Positions 25,301 to 33,654 of a stretch of 34,568 nucleotides of DNA are shown one piece after another. The notes beneath the pieces are model-generated. The model was given only the letters and a program-made list of their open reading frames with translations. It ran no database searches and was not told the origin of the DNA. Source of the stretch: SAR202 cluster bacterium Casp-Chloro-G4 (lineage in GTDB: Bacteria > Chloroflexota > Dehalococcoidia > Lucifugimonadales > JADFKI01); the NCBI GenBank assembly GCA_002816705.1, contig MUCK01000004.1, positions 1-34,568 on the forward strand, in the 5' to 3' direction. A program made the translations under genes and the position numbers. Each line of letters begins with the position of its first letter. Position 1 is the first letter of the stretch.

Positions 25301-27130
25301 TTGAAGAGGATTTCAACAGCATTACTGGTCACCGTGATTTCTTCGCTGTTTCTTGCGGCCTGCGCCAGTAGCCCCGCGGCCGCGCCAGAGCCTCAAATTG
25401 TTGAGGTCATAAAAGAGGTGATTAAGGAAGTCCCTGTCGAGGTCGTTAAGGAGGTGGAGGTCGTAAGAGAGGTCGAGGTCGTGAAGGAGGTAGAGAAGGA
25501 AGTAATCCGAGAGGTTGTCGTAATAGCGACCCCCGGGCCTGTTAGCGAAGGCCAATTCTTCATGCAAACTCTCGATGCCTTCCCCCAGCGCGGCGGCACC
25601 TTACGCCTTGGCGCGCACGGACCACCTGCCCACTTCGACATGGCTGCCTCGGTGACTATTGCCAATCACGGCTCCCAGTCCGCCATGTATGACACCCTTC
25701 TTCGGCACGACCCGCGAACTTCGAGCGTTCCCATAGTGCCGGACCTTGCGCACAGTTGGGAGATATCTCCTGACGGCCAGACCTACAGATTTTTCCTGCG
25801 CAAGGGAGTCAAGTTCCACGACGGCGCTGAGCTTACCTCTGCGGACGTCAAAGCCACTTATGACCGCATCATCTTCCCTAGAGAGGGCCTCGTCAGCCTG
25901 AGGCAGGTCTTCTTCCAGGCAGTGGAATCCGTAGTCACGCCTGACGACTATACTGTGGAGTTCGTCTTGAAGGAGCCGAGAGCCCCTGACACCATGCTGG
26001 CTTCCTTCGCCTCAGAGTGGAACCACATCGTCAAAAAGGACGTCCTTGACGCCAATGATGGGAACCTCCGCCAGATAGACGACCATCCCGGCACTGGGCC
26101 ATTCAAGTACATGTCCCGGGACGATGACAAGTGGGTCGTGGAAAAGAACGTCGACTACTGGAATCCCAACGCTCCGTACGTTGACCGTATCGAGCATGTC
26201 TGGCTCGTTGCGTGGACGCCCCAGAATACTGCTGCGCTTCTTGGCGGACAAACCGACTGGACGATGTGGCTTGCTCCCAAGGACGGTAGGAACATTGCCG
26301 ACAAGGAAGGCTTCAATCAGGCCAGAATGCACTCCTTTACTGCAGGCATGGTGAACCTGAACGTTGAGCACGAAGGCCTTGATAATCCTCTGGTACGAAG
26401 GGCGATGATGCTGGCCGTGGATGCGCCGATTCTGGTGGAAACCGTGAAGGACATCATCGGTATCGAGTGGGGCGAATTCTTCGTTGCCGGCACTCCCTAT
26501 GCCTTGTCGTCGTCGGAATCTGCCAAGATTCCCGGCATCCGCTCCCCTACCGAGGAGGACCTGGCCGAGGCCAAGCGCCTGATGGCCGAAGCTGGATATC
26601 CCGATGGCGAAGGATTTCCCACTCTGGACCTTCTCACTCGTGAGACTCCCGACCAGAGGACACAAATGCCCGCCTTACAGGCCATGCTGTTAGAACGGCT
26701 TGGAATCAAAGGAGAAATCCGGCTTTCGGACGTTTCTCAGTACATTGAAGACACCGTCGACGGCAACTACGATGTTGCCCTCGGCTCTTCTAAGTCGCTT
26801 GCCGGGGACCCCAGCGACTATTTCAGAAACGCCTATGGCGTCTGCGGTGAGCAACTCTGCGACAACAACTTCTCCCGCTGGCGTAACGATGAGTTCAATC
26901 AGCTTATGAGGGAATTCGAGTTGGAGCTAGACCTGGATAAGCGTATTGCCATTACTAATGATTTACGCACGCTCCTGCTGCAAGAGGCCCCCGCAATACC
27001 TACTATCAACAGCGAAATTGTCTACTGGGGTTGGAACGACGATGTCAAGGGAATGATGCCCAACGACAGCGACTTCTTCACATGGTACGAACTGCACAAA
27101 TGGGATAACGTTTGGCTGGACCGGCGCTAA
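25301..27130 (+). CDS. ABC transporter substrate-binding lipoprotein, family 5 (peptide/nickel type)
   Basis: The 609-residue protein starts at TTG 25301 with GGAGG 8 nt upstream. It has a lipoprotein signal peptide with lipobox LAAC (C21). A spacer of about 40 residues (33-75) consists of Val-Glu-Val/Val-Lys-Glu-Val repeats, a linker style common in Chloroflexota lipoproteins. The SBP_bac_5 domain follows (GGTLRLGAHG, DLAHSWEISPDGQTYRFFLRKGVKFHDG, NPLVRRAMMLAVD). It would capture peptides or other oligomeric solutes outside the membrane and deliver them to the DppB/DppC genes downstream. An in-frame GTG at 25259 would put 14 extra residues before the signal peptide and is rejected. Confidence 0.92.
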   Translation: MKRISTALLVTVISSLFLAACASSPAAAPEPQIVEVIKEVIKEVPVEVVKEVEVVREVEVVKEVEKEVIREVVVIATPGPVSEGQFFMQTLDAFPQRGGTLRLGAHGPPAHFDMAASVTIANHGSQSAMYDTLLRHDPRTSSVPIVPDLAHSWEISPDGQTYRFFLRKGVKFHDGAELTSADVKATYDRIIFPREGLVSLRQVFFQAVESVVTPDDYTVEFVLKEPRAPDTMLASFASEWNHIVKKDVLDANDGNLRQIDDHPGTGPFKYMSRDDDKWVVEKNVDYWNPNAPYVDRIEHVWLVAWTPQNTAALLGGQTDWTMWLAPKDGRNIADKEGFNQARMHSFTAGMVNLNVEHEGLDNPLVRRAMMLAVDAPILVETVKDIIGIEWGEFFVAGTPYALSSSESAKIPGIRSPTEEDLAEAKRLMAEAGYPDGEGFPTLDLLTRETPDQRTQMPALQAMLLERLGIKGEIRLSDVSQYIEDTVDGNYDVALGSSKSLAGDPSDYFRNAYGVCGEQLCDNNFSRWRNDEFNQLMREFELELDLDKRIAITNDLRTLLLQEAPAIPTINSEIVYWGWNDDVKGMMPNDSDFFTWYELHKWDNVWLDRR

Positions 27131-27158
27131 AGGCTAGCGCATAAATAGCCCTGGAAAC

Positions 27159-27196
27159 GAGGAGAGGTAGATTGTTAGACGGGTCTGCCTCTCCTC
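27159..27196 (+). terminator. Intra-operon hairpin between lipoprotein and permease genes, operon 1
   Basis: GAGGAGAGGTAGA (27159-27171) and TCTGCCTCTCCTC (27184-27196) form a 13-bp stem with one G-U pair and a 12-nt loop, followed by ACTTTAT. The T-tract is poor, so partial termination or 3'-end protection of the lipoprotein mRNA is more likely than full stop. The second operon has a hairpin of the same size in the same place (31742-31779). Confidence 0.65.
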
Positions 27197-27394
27197 ACTT
27201 TATCGGCATGGCTACACTAACAATACAGATTCGGCTCATTCATCAAGGGCTGTGAATGATTGAACAATCTTAAAAGTCCCTGATTTAGATTTAGTACACT
27301 CTCCGAGACAAAGCCGTATGGCAACCAGGTAAGAAGGTTGTGTAGAAAGCGAGTCTGACGCCAACCCCAAGACCGAACCCGAGGGCCGCACAGT

Positions 27395-28354
27395 TTGTAT
27401 ACCTACATAGCCAAGAGACTCCTATACGCGATTCCTGCGCTCTTCGGCGTAACGATTTTGATTTTCGTAATCATGCGAGTCCTCCCCGGTGACCCCCTTG
27501 GAGCATACTTCGGCGTAGAGGAGATCAAACGTCTGACGGACGCTCAAAAGGCAGAGGTGCTAAACGACCTGGGACTGGATAGGCCCTACATTGTCCAATA
27601 TGGCTCATGGATTGGGGACATACTTCTCAGAGGTAGCCTGGGTGAGTCTTTTTTCCGTGGCGATCCGATAATTAGAATCCTGGCCTCCCGTGCCCCGATA
27701 AGCGCTGAGATCGGCATCTTGTCTGTCTTAATCTCTTGGCTGATCGGTCTCCCCGTCGGGATAATTAGCGCTTTCAGACCTCAGTCGAAGATGGACTCCA
27801 CCGCCAGTATGTTCACTGTTCTCTTTCTGGCCATCCCCGGCTTTTGGCTCGGTATGCTTCTAGTAGTAGGCCAGATTACGCTATTCGGATACAAGTCCCC
27901 GATAACCGCCGTTCAGATCTGGCAAAATCCCTGGATAAACTTCCAAATCATCATTGGTCCGGCAATTGTACTGGGTCTGGGACAGGCCGCTTACATTGCC
28001 CGAATGGCACGCTCATCCTTATTCGAGGTGCTCCGCGACGATTACGTTCGTACCGCGCGGGCCAAAGGCCTGGGTGAAAAGCTTGTTCTGGTTCGCCATG
28101 CCCTTCCGAACGCACTGCTGCCGGTGATAACCCTGAGTGGCGTCCTCTTGGGATTCGTATTGGGAGGATCGGTCGCCATCGAGCAGGCCTTTGCGGCGCC
28201 TGGACTGGGCAAAGCCCTGGTAGCGGCCGCCATAGACCGGGACTTTAACGTTGTGCAAAATATCACGCTTTTCTATGCCGTAGTGTTCATTGTGGTTAAT
28301 CTTTTTGTAGACCTTCTTTACGGCTGGTTGGATCCCAGAATACGCCTATCCTAA
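27395..28354 (+). CDS. ABC transporter permease, DppB/OppB type
   Basis: The 319-residue inner-membrane permease has the DppB opening YIAKRLLYAIPALFGVTILIFVIMRVLPGDP, six hydrophobic segments and the cytoplasmic EAA loop DDYVRTARAKGLGEKLVLVRHALPNALLP that docks on the ATPase. The end GWLDPRIRLS is typical. Translation begins at TTG with GAGG upstream. It lies 264 nt after the lipoprotein gene, beyond a hairpin, and 53 nt before its DppC partner. With DppC it would form the channel for peptides or similar solutes. Confidence 0.92.
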   Translation: MYTYIAKRLLYAIPALFGVTILIFVIMRVLPGDPLGAYFGVEEIKRLTDAQKAEVLNDLGLDRPYIVQYGSWIGDILLRGSLGESFFRGDPIIRILASRAPISAEIGILSVLISWLIGLPVGIISAFRPQSKMDSTASMFTVLFLAIPGFWLGMLLVVGQITLFGYKSPITAVQIWQNPWINFQIIIGPAIVLGLGQAAYIARMARSSLFEVLRDDYVRTARAKGLGEKLVLVRHALPNALLPVITLSGVLLGFVLGGSVAIEQAFAAPGLGKALVAAAIDRDFNVVQNITLFYAVVFIVVNLFVDLLYGWLDPRIRLS

Positions 28355-28407
28355 CGCATGATTTTCAAACGGCTCGGGTTGCATTCGACCCAAAAGAGGA
28401 CTCCTAG

Positions 28408-29295
28408 ATGACTCAGGAACTAGAGCTTCCGGCAGTACGGATTGCCTTAAACAAAAGCGTTAGGAACGTGCGGCGGTTCGCCGTACGAAGCCCATTCGCG
28501 GCTGCGTGGGGCGTCGTAGCTATTTTGCTCGTCCTTATGGCAATCGCGGCCCCAATCATTGCGCCAAAGGATCCCATCAAATCAAATTTTACGAAGATGC
28601 AGGCACCGCCGGACAGGTCCAGTCTATTCGGCACCGACAATATCGGAAGGGATATTCTTAGCCGGGTCATACACGGGTCCCGCGTGAGCCTCTTTGTGGC
28701 GCTTACCTCCGTACTATTGGGAACTTCCTTGGGAGCGGTTTGGGGCATTGCCAGCGGCTATACCGGAGGAAAGGTTGACCTCATAGCCGAGCGCATTCTT
28801 GAGATTATCATGGCAACGCCTGGTCTCATTCTGGCCTTCCTGCTGGTCCTGGTGCTTGGCTCGACCGTGTGGACGATAATCCTGGCCATTGCAGTCACGC
28901 GCCTGCCGTTCGGAGCCCGTGTCATCCGTTCCGTTGCGCTCTCAGTACGGGAGATGACGTATGTTGAGGCCGCAAGGGCCATCGGGGCGTCTCCACTCAG
29001 GACTATGGTCCAACACGTGGCTCCGCAGTGCATTGCCCCCTTTATCGTGCTCGTAACCGTTCACCTTGGCACCGCCATCGTAATCGAGGCGTCTCTCAGC
29101 TTCCTTGGTATTGGAATCCGGCCTCCTACGGCTACATGGGGAGGTATGTTAGGCGAAGCCTCAAACCAGCTAGTGCCCAACTGGTGGTTTGTGTTCTTTC
29201 CCGGCGTCTTCATCACAATAGCGGTCATGTCCTTTAACCTGGTAGGCGACGGCCTTCGGGATATTCTAGACCCGCGCCTTCGCGGAACTACTTAG
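28408..29295 (+). CDS. ABC transporter permease, DppC/OppC type
   Basis: The 295-residue protein has the DppC pattern: one N-terminal membrane helix (VVAILLVLMAIAAPIIAP), the conserved LFGTDNIGRDILSRVIHGSRVSL, five further helices, the EAA loop EMTYVEAARAIGASPLRTMVQHVAPQ, and the end GDGLRDILDPRLRGT. GAGGA precedes the ATG. It is complete, unlike the DppC part of the fusion gene at 23618-25075. It pairs with the DppB gene upstream. No ATPase gene follows. Confidence 0.92.
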   Translation: MTQELELPAVRIALNKSVRNVRRFAVRSPFAAAWGVVAILLVLMAIAAPIIAPKDPIKSNFTKMQAPPDRSSLFGTDNIGRDILSRVIHGSRVSLFVALTSVLLGTSLGAVWGIASGYTGGKVDLIAERILEIIMATPGLILAFLLVLVLGSTVWTIILAIAVTRLPFGARVIRSVALSVREMTYVEAARAIGASPLRTMVQHVAPQCIAPFIVLVTVHLGTAIVIEASLSFLGIGIRPPTATWGGMLGEASNQLVPNWWFVFFPGVFITIAVMSFNLVGDGLRDILDPRLRGTT

Positions 29296-29454
29296 AAATC
29301 CCAGTAACGCCCGCCAAACAAAGTCTGACATTGATTGGCTACCCCTCTTGTAGTGATAATTTCGCCCCTTTTTCTGCTGCTTCCAACCCACAACGGGGCC
29401 TTGATATCTATTTAGTCTTCGTTGTGATCGAGCCCATACTGCCGGCCGAGTCCG

Positions 29455-29483
29455 TTGACATGCAAATCCCGACCTAGTAGGAT
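29455..29483 (+). promoter_or_regulatory. Promoter for the second ABC-transporter operon
   Basis: A perfect TTGACA (29455-29460) and TAGGAT (29478-29483) with a 17-bp spacer, about 80 nt before the lipoprotein ATG. The -10 box matches at four of six positions. Confidence 0.5.
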
Positions 29484-29571
29484 TCCCGCTAGGGAAAGCC
29501 ACGTAGTGATTTGGCTTGGCTAAATTTGGATACCAATATGGTTGGAACTTAGGCTAAAGAAGGGGAACTTA

Positions 29572-31665
29572 ATGGTTGCACCGGTAAGAATAAAACGCCT
29601 ACTAGGGGCAGGTATCGGACTAGTGATGTTGCTTGCTATGGCATGCGCTAGTCAGCCTGCTCAACCCGCGTTCGACGCGGAACAGCTTGCACAGCTTGTG
29701 CAGAGCGCGGTGGAGAACGCCGTGCCCGACCAGTCGGCACAGCCGGCCCCGGTTTCAGCTGCTGAAATTCAACGCATGGTACAGGCGGCTGTAGTGGTAT
29801 CCGCGCCTGCGGGGGCATCGGCTGAAGAAATCAGGGCGATGGTCCAACAGGGAGTGGCCGCCTCGGTTCAGCCGGGCGTGACCGCCAGCGAGATAGAGAG
29901 TCTTGTGAATAGGGCTGTGGCAGGCGCTGCCGCGTCCCAACAGCCGGGCCTGACCGCCGCCGATGTTGAATCGATTGTCGCCAGGGTCGTTCAGGCTGTG
30001 CCTGAGGCCGCTGCGCCCGCTCCCTCCGGCGCGAAACCCAGTGGAGAGCTTGTAGTAGGCATACCGGGCCTGCCACCGCTAGTGCAATTGGGCTCTAAGG
30101 ATGCGGCAGGTACCGTCAGCCGCGGCATGAACTGGGGTATATACGAAGGTATCCTGAAGGCCCAACCTGCTCCTCAACCCGGTGAGGCATCATCTCCCGA
30201 TCCCGCCACATACCTCCCTGAGCTAGCAGAATCGTGGACGATAGCTCCGGACCAGTCGAAAGTGACGTTCAAGATCCGACAGGGCGTTCAGTTCCATGAC
30301 GGGTGGGGAGAACTAACCGCAGAGGACGTTGCCTGGACCTTCAATGAGTCCTGGATTCTGGGCTCGACGGGCAACGGCGCAGAGCAGCTTCCTCCGGCTC
30401 TTAAAGTCGGTTGGGACGTTGAAGACAAATACACCGCCGTCATGAACATCGAACAAGGCGGCTACCCGCCAACATGGGGTGTGCTGGTTGGCAAGGGCTG
30501 GTCAGACACCTTTGGCATGTTGAGCAAAACCCTATACGACACGGTTGGAGAGGACGAGTTCATCAGCACACCGGTTGGGACCGGACCATACGACGCTATC
30601 TTCTGGAACGGACACGATGAGATGGTGGCCGAGGCAGTGGAGGGTCACTGGCGCGTCACCCCAAGTGTCAAGCTATTGCGTACTGTCGAAATGCCGGAGC
30701 AGGCTACCCGAGATGCAGCGTTACGGACCGCTGAGATTGACATAGCACCGATTCCCGGCAAGGCCCTAGGGTCTATTGTCGACGAAATAGGTGGTGGAGC
30801 AGTAGTAGTGGGACTTACCAGTCCCAACACGATTTACATGTCCGGCAACTATTGGGGCGCGACATGCCCAACATGCGAAGAAACAGATGTATACCGCAAG
30901 TGGCCTGGATTTACCGAAGCCATAGAGAAGGGTTACCCTTGGGTCGGTGATCCTGACGACGACGTTAGTATGGAGAACGCGCGCAAAGTACGCTGGGCCA
31001 TGTCCATGGCTGTGGACCGACAACAGATAATAGACACGGTACTGGGCGGGTTTGGTGATCCCGTGTACATCCACCTGTACTCCCAGTTCCCTACAGGGTC
31101 TCCGATGCACAGAGATGAATGGGTTGTACCCTTCGATACGGTCAAGGCCAATGAATGGCTGACTGAGGCAGGTTATCCCAACGGCTTTGAAGTTACGCTC
31201 TGGTCGGCCCCGGACTTTTCGTTCTGGGACCCGGAGATTGCGGATGCCGTGGGGGAGATGTGGAGGCAGAATCTCGGCCTCGACGTGACAGTGGACCATT
31301 CTCCCTACGCCAGCCGACGCCCTGAGTCTGTAGACAAGAGCATGAATGTGCCCTGGTTGCACGGTTTCGGCATTGAAAAGGGCGGGACCATTGCCAATTT
31401 CTACTGCCCGAGCCCAGGCCACATTGGCGGGCTGACGCTGCCGGACGAATTCTGCGACCTTGGATTCGAGAACGACGTGGAGCCATCATTTGATAAACGC
31501 TTGCAGAATAACGCCGAGCTAGCAAATTTCCTATCCGAACAGCAATTGCACCTCGGCGTAGCGACGGTTGGTAACTACTTCGTCTATCAGCCGTACATTA
31601 AGGGTTGGAAGCCGTTCACCGTAAACTATTTCAACAATCCTGAGAGCATAACTATAGAGAAGTAG
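29572..31665 (+). CDS. ABC transporter substrate-binding lipoprotein with five helical spacer repeats
   Basis: The 697-residue protein starts at ATG 29572 with AGGGG 6 nt upstream; an in-frame TTG 30 bases earlier lacks a signal. The lipobox LAMAC gives C25. Residues 34-153 contain five related units of 21-27 residues built on the pattern (S/T)A-x-(E/D)-(I/V)-x-x-(L/M/I)-V, each ending Pro-Gly or a Pro/Ala run: FDAEQLAQLV, VSAAEIQRMV, ASAEEIRAMV, VTASEIESLV and LTAADVESIV. An SBP_bac_5 domain follows (SGELVVGIPGLPPLV, QGVQFHDGWGELTAEDVAWTF, ARKVRWAMSMAVDRQ). The repeats likely act as a helical stalk holding the binding domain off the membrane. Its permeases follow downstream. Confidence 0.92.
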   Translation: MVAPVRIKRLLGAGIGLVMLLAMACASQPAQPAFDAEQLAQLVQSAVENAVPDQSAQPAPVSAAEIQRMVQAAVVVSAPAGASAEEIRAMVQQGVAASVQPGVTASEIESLVNRAVAGAAASQQPGLTAADVESIVARVVQAVPEAAAPAPSGAKPSGELVVGIPGLPPLVQLGSKDAAGTVSRGMNWGIYEGILKAQPAPQPGEASSPDPATYLPELAESWTIAPDQSKVTFKIRQGVQFHDGWGELTAEDVAWTFNESWILGSTGNGAEQLPPALKVGWDVEDKYTAVMNIEQGGYPPTWGVLVGKGWSDTFGMLSKTLYDTVGEDEFISTPVGTGPYDAIFWNGHDEMVAEAVEGHWRVTPSVKLLRTVEMPEQATRDAALRTAEIDIAPIPGKALGSIVDEIGGGAVVVGLTSPNTIYMSGNYWGATCPTCEETDVYRKWPGFTEAIEKGYPWVGDPDDDVSMENARKVRWAMSMAVDRQQIIDTVLGGFGDPVYIHLYSQFPTGSPMHRDEWVVPFDTVKANEWLTEAGYPNGFEVTLWSAPDFSFWDPEIADAVGEMWRQNLGLDVTVDHSPYASRRPESVDKSMNVPWLHGFGIEKGGTIANFYCPSPGHIGGLTLPDEFCDLGFENDVEPSFDKRLQNNAELANFLSEQQLHLGVATVGNYFVYQPYIKGWKPFTVNYFNNPESITIEK

Positions 31666-31741
31666 CCGGGAGAACTTGCTCCGATGGGGCGAATTAGCTC
31701 AGCGTTGTGAACAGCTAGAATCTCAGTTAATTGCTTGTAAT

Positions 31742-31779
31742 ATGTTGGGGGTACGTTTAAGACTATGTACCCCCAACAT
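31742..31779 (+). terminator. Intra-operon hairpin between lipoprotein and permease genes, operon 2
   Basis: ATGTTGGGGGTAC (31742-31754) and GTACCCCCAACAT (31767-31779) make a perfect 13-bp stem with a 12-nt loop. No T-tract follows, and the DppB start is only 22 nt downstream, so it probably tunes downstream expression or stabilises the lipoprotein mRNA. Confidence 0.65.
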
Positions 31780-31801
31780 CGTGTAATGTCGAAAGGGAGG
31801 C

Positions 31802-32725
31802 ATGCGAAGAATAATCGTCCGGCGAATTTCGGCCATGTTGTTCGTAATGCTTGCCATAACCATTCTGGTTTTCGCGCTGTCGAGGTTGTCGGGAGACCCG
31901 CGCTACCTCTATATGTCTGCTTACACCCGGGTCACCTCCGAGTCATGGGAGGCCCAGGGGAAAGCGATGGGGCTGGATAAGCCGATGGCAGTCCAGTACC
32001 TTGTGTGGCTGAAAAACGCCGTCCAAGGGGACTTCGGTGAGTCTGTGCACTACCGACGCAATTCTCTATTGATGATCGTGGAGAGCCTGCCGGCAACCTT
32101 GCAGTTGTCCGGTGTGTCTTTCGTATTCGCGATACTTCTTGGCCTGCCTCTCGGGATGCTGTCTGCCGTGAAAAGGATGACGGTGTGGGACTACTTCGGT
32201 CGAAGTTTCGCACTATTAGGGCAAGCTACGCCACCTTTTTGGATAGCCATAGTACTGGTACTGGTATTTAGTGTGCAGCTTGACTGGCTGCCAACATCGC
32301 GGCGTGGCGACTGGACACACTACGTACTTCCCGTGGCTACCTTGGCTTGGCTGCCCGCCGCAGGATTGTTGCGCCTCACTCGATCCTCAATGCTAGAGGT
32401 GCTGGACAGCGAGTACATAAAGCTGGCCAAGGCAAAAGGTGTCGGCTCTTCGAAAATTATATGGAAGCACGCTCTACGGAACGCCCTTATAGCCCCGTTA
32501 ACGTTTGCGGCAACTCTTCTCGCAGGATTTCTGACTGGCACAGTAGTAATCGAAACTGTATTCGCCTGGCCAGGCCTGGGTAGACTCGCTGTACAGGCGG
32601 CTCTAAACACTGACTTCCCGCTTATAACCGGACTGGCATTAGTATTTGCAGTCGTTTTCCTGCTATGTAGTATGGCCGCGGATATCTTGTACGCGCTAAT
32701 CGATCCTCGAATTAGGTTCCAGTAG
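31802..32725 (+). CDS. ABC transporter permease, DppB/OppB type (second set)
   Basis: The 307-residue protein has the DppB start MRRIIVRRISAMLFVMLAITILVFALSRLSGDP, six membrane segments, the EAA loop DSEYIKLAKAKGVGSSKIIWKHALRNALIAP and the end ALIDPRIRFQ. GGGAGG lies only one base before the ATG, so the overlapping AAGGGA may be the effective ribosome site; otherwise initiation may be weak. It follows the hairpin at 31742-31779 and is separated from DppC by 7 nt. Confidence 0.92.
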   Translation: MRRIIVRRISAMLFVMLAITILVFALSRLSGDPRYLYMSAYTRVTSESWEAQGKAMGLDKPMAVQYLVWLKNAVQGDFGESVHYRRNSLLMIVESLPATLQLSGVSFVFAILLGLPLGMLSAVKRMTVWDYFGRSFALLGQATPPFWIAIVLVLVFSVQLDWLPTSRRGDWTHYVLPVATLAWLPAAGLLRLTRSSMLEVLDSEYIKLAKAKGVGSSKIIWKHALRNALIAPLTFAATLLAGFLTGTVVIETVFAWPGLGRLAVQAALNTDFPLITGLALVFAVVFLLCSMAADILYALIDPRIRFQ

Positions 32726-32732
32726 ACCATAT

Positions 32733-33620
32733 ATGAGTTCAACAGACTTTCAATTGACCGCGAAAACCGGCTCCTTTGCCAACAAGTTCCAAACGATTCG
32801 GCGTTGGCCTGTTATTCCCCTGTTTGTGGTCTTCTTCATAGTTATTGTCGCCATATTTGCACCGCTTGTTGCGCCCCACCATCCCCTTCAGGCAGATTTC
32901 GAGAAGAGGAACGTTCCCCCCGCCTGGGATGCGGAAGGGGCATCGGATTACCTACTGGGAGGCGACCACATTGGAAGGGACGTGCTGAGCAGAATAATAT
33001 TCGGCGCGCGCATTTCGCTTTTGGTGGCGGTCACTGTGCTTATCGCAGGTACCTTGGTCGGAACGGTGCTGGGGATTGCCGCAGGATACCTTGGCGGCAT
33101 CGTAGACGAGGTGCTCATGCGGCTAGTGGACTTTACCTACGCCGTGCCATTCATTCTAGTGGCGCTGGTGGCTGCCGTCGTGTGGGAACCAAGCCTGATG
33201 CTGGTAATGATCCTCCTGATTCTCTTTACGTGGCCGCCATTTGCTCGCCAGGTCAGGGCCGAGACGCTACAGTTGAAATCAATGGACTACGTATCCCTTG
33301 CCAGGGTTTCCGGAGCTTCGGGTTTTCGAATAGCCTTTAAGCACATCCTGCCGGGGGTGGCCAGCACAGTAATGGTGTTAGCCTCGTTGCAGGTGGGCTC
33401 CTTAATCATAACGGAATCAGTCCTTAGCTTCCTTGGCGTCGGAATTCCAGCGCCGGCGCCCTCATGGGGCAACATGGTGGCTCAGGGACGCAACTACATA
33501 TCGACCGCCTGGTGGATAACCTTCTTCCCAGGACTTGCCATCCTGCTCGTCGTATTCTCGATGAACTTCTTCGGCGACTGGCTCCGCGACAAGCTAGACC
33601 CCCGGCTAAGGCAGCTCTAG
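32733..33620 (+). CDS. ABC transporter permease, DppC/OppC type (second set)
   Basis: The 295-residue protein is a complete DppC: N-terminal helix VIPLFVVFFIVIVAIFAPLVAP, LLGGDHIGRDVLSRIIFGARISLLVAV, the EAA loop SMDYVSLARVSGASGFRIAFKHILPG, and the end GDWLRDKLDPRLRQL. No Shine-Dalgarno site is seen; the start lies 7 nt after the DppB stop, so translation is probably coupled. The C-terminal two thirds is similar to the DppC portion of the fusion gene at 23618-25075, sharing an identical 17-nt run in the EAA loop, so the two are close paralogues. The gene converges with the minus-strand chimera. Confidence 0.92.
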   Translation: MSSTDFQLTAKTGSFANKFQTIRRWPVIPLFVVFFIVIVAIFAPLVAPHHPLQADFEKRNVPPAWDAEGASDYLLGGDHIGRDVLSRIIFGARISLLVAVTVLIAGTLVGTVLGIAAGYLGGIVDEVLMRLVDFTYAVPFILVALVAAVVWEPSLMLVMILLILFTWPPFARQVRAETLQLKSMDYVSLARVSGASGFRIAFKHILPGVASTVMVLASLQVGSLIITESVLSFLGVGIPAPAPSWGNMVAQGRNYISTAWWITFFPGLAILLVVFSMNFFGDWLRDKLDPRLRQL

Positions 33621-33654
33621 CGGGAAATTTTCGCAAAAGGCGTGGAATACTATT

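Noticed and set aside
27197-27394. Separate promoter for the first DppB gene
   Set aside because: TTGAAC at 27260-27265 has no acceptable -10 box at normal spacing, so read-through from the lipoprotein gene is preferred.
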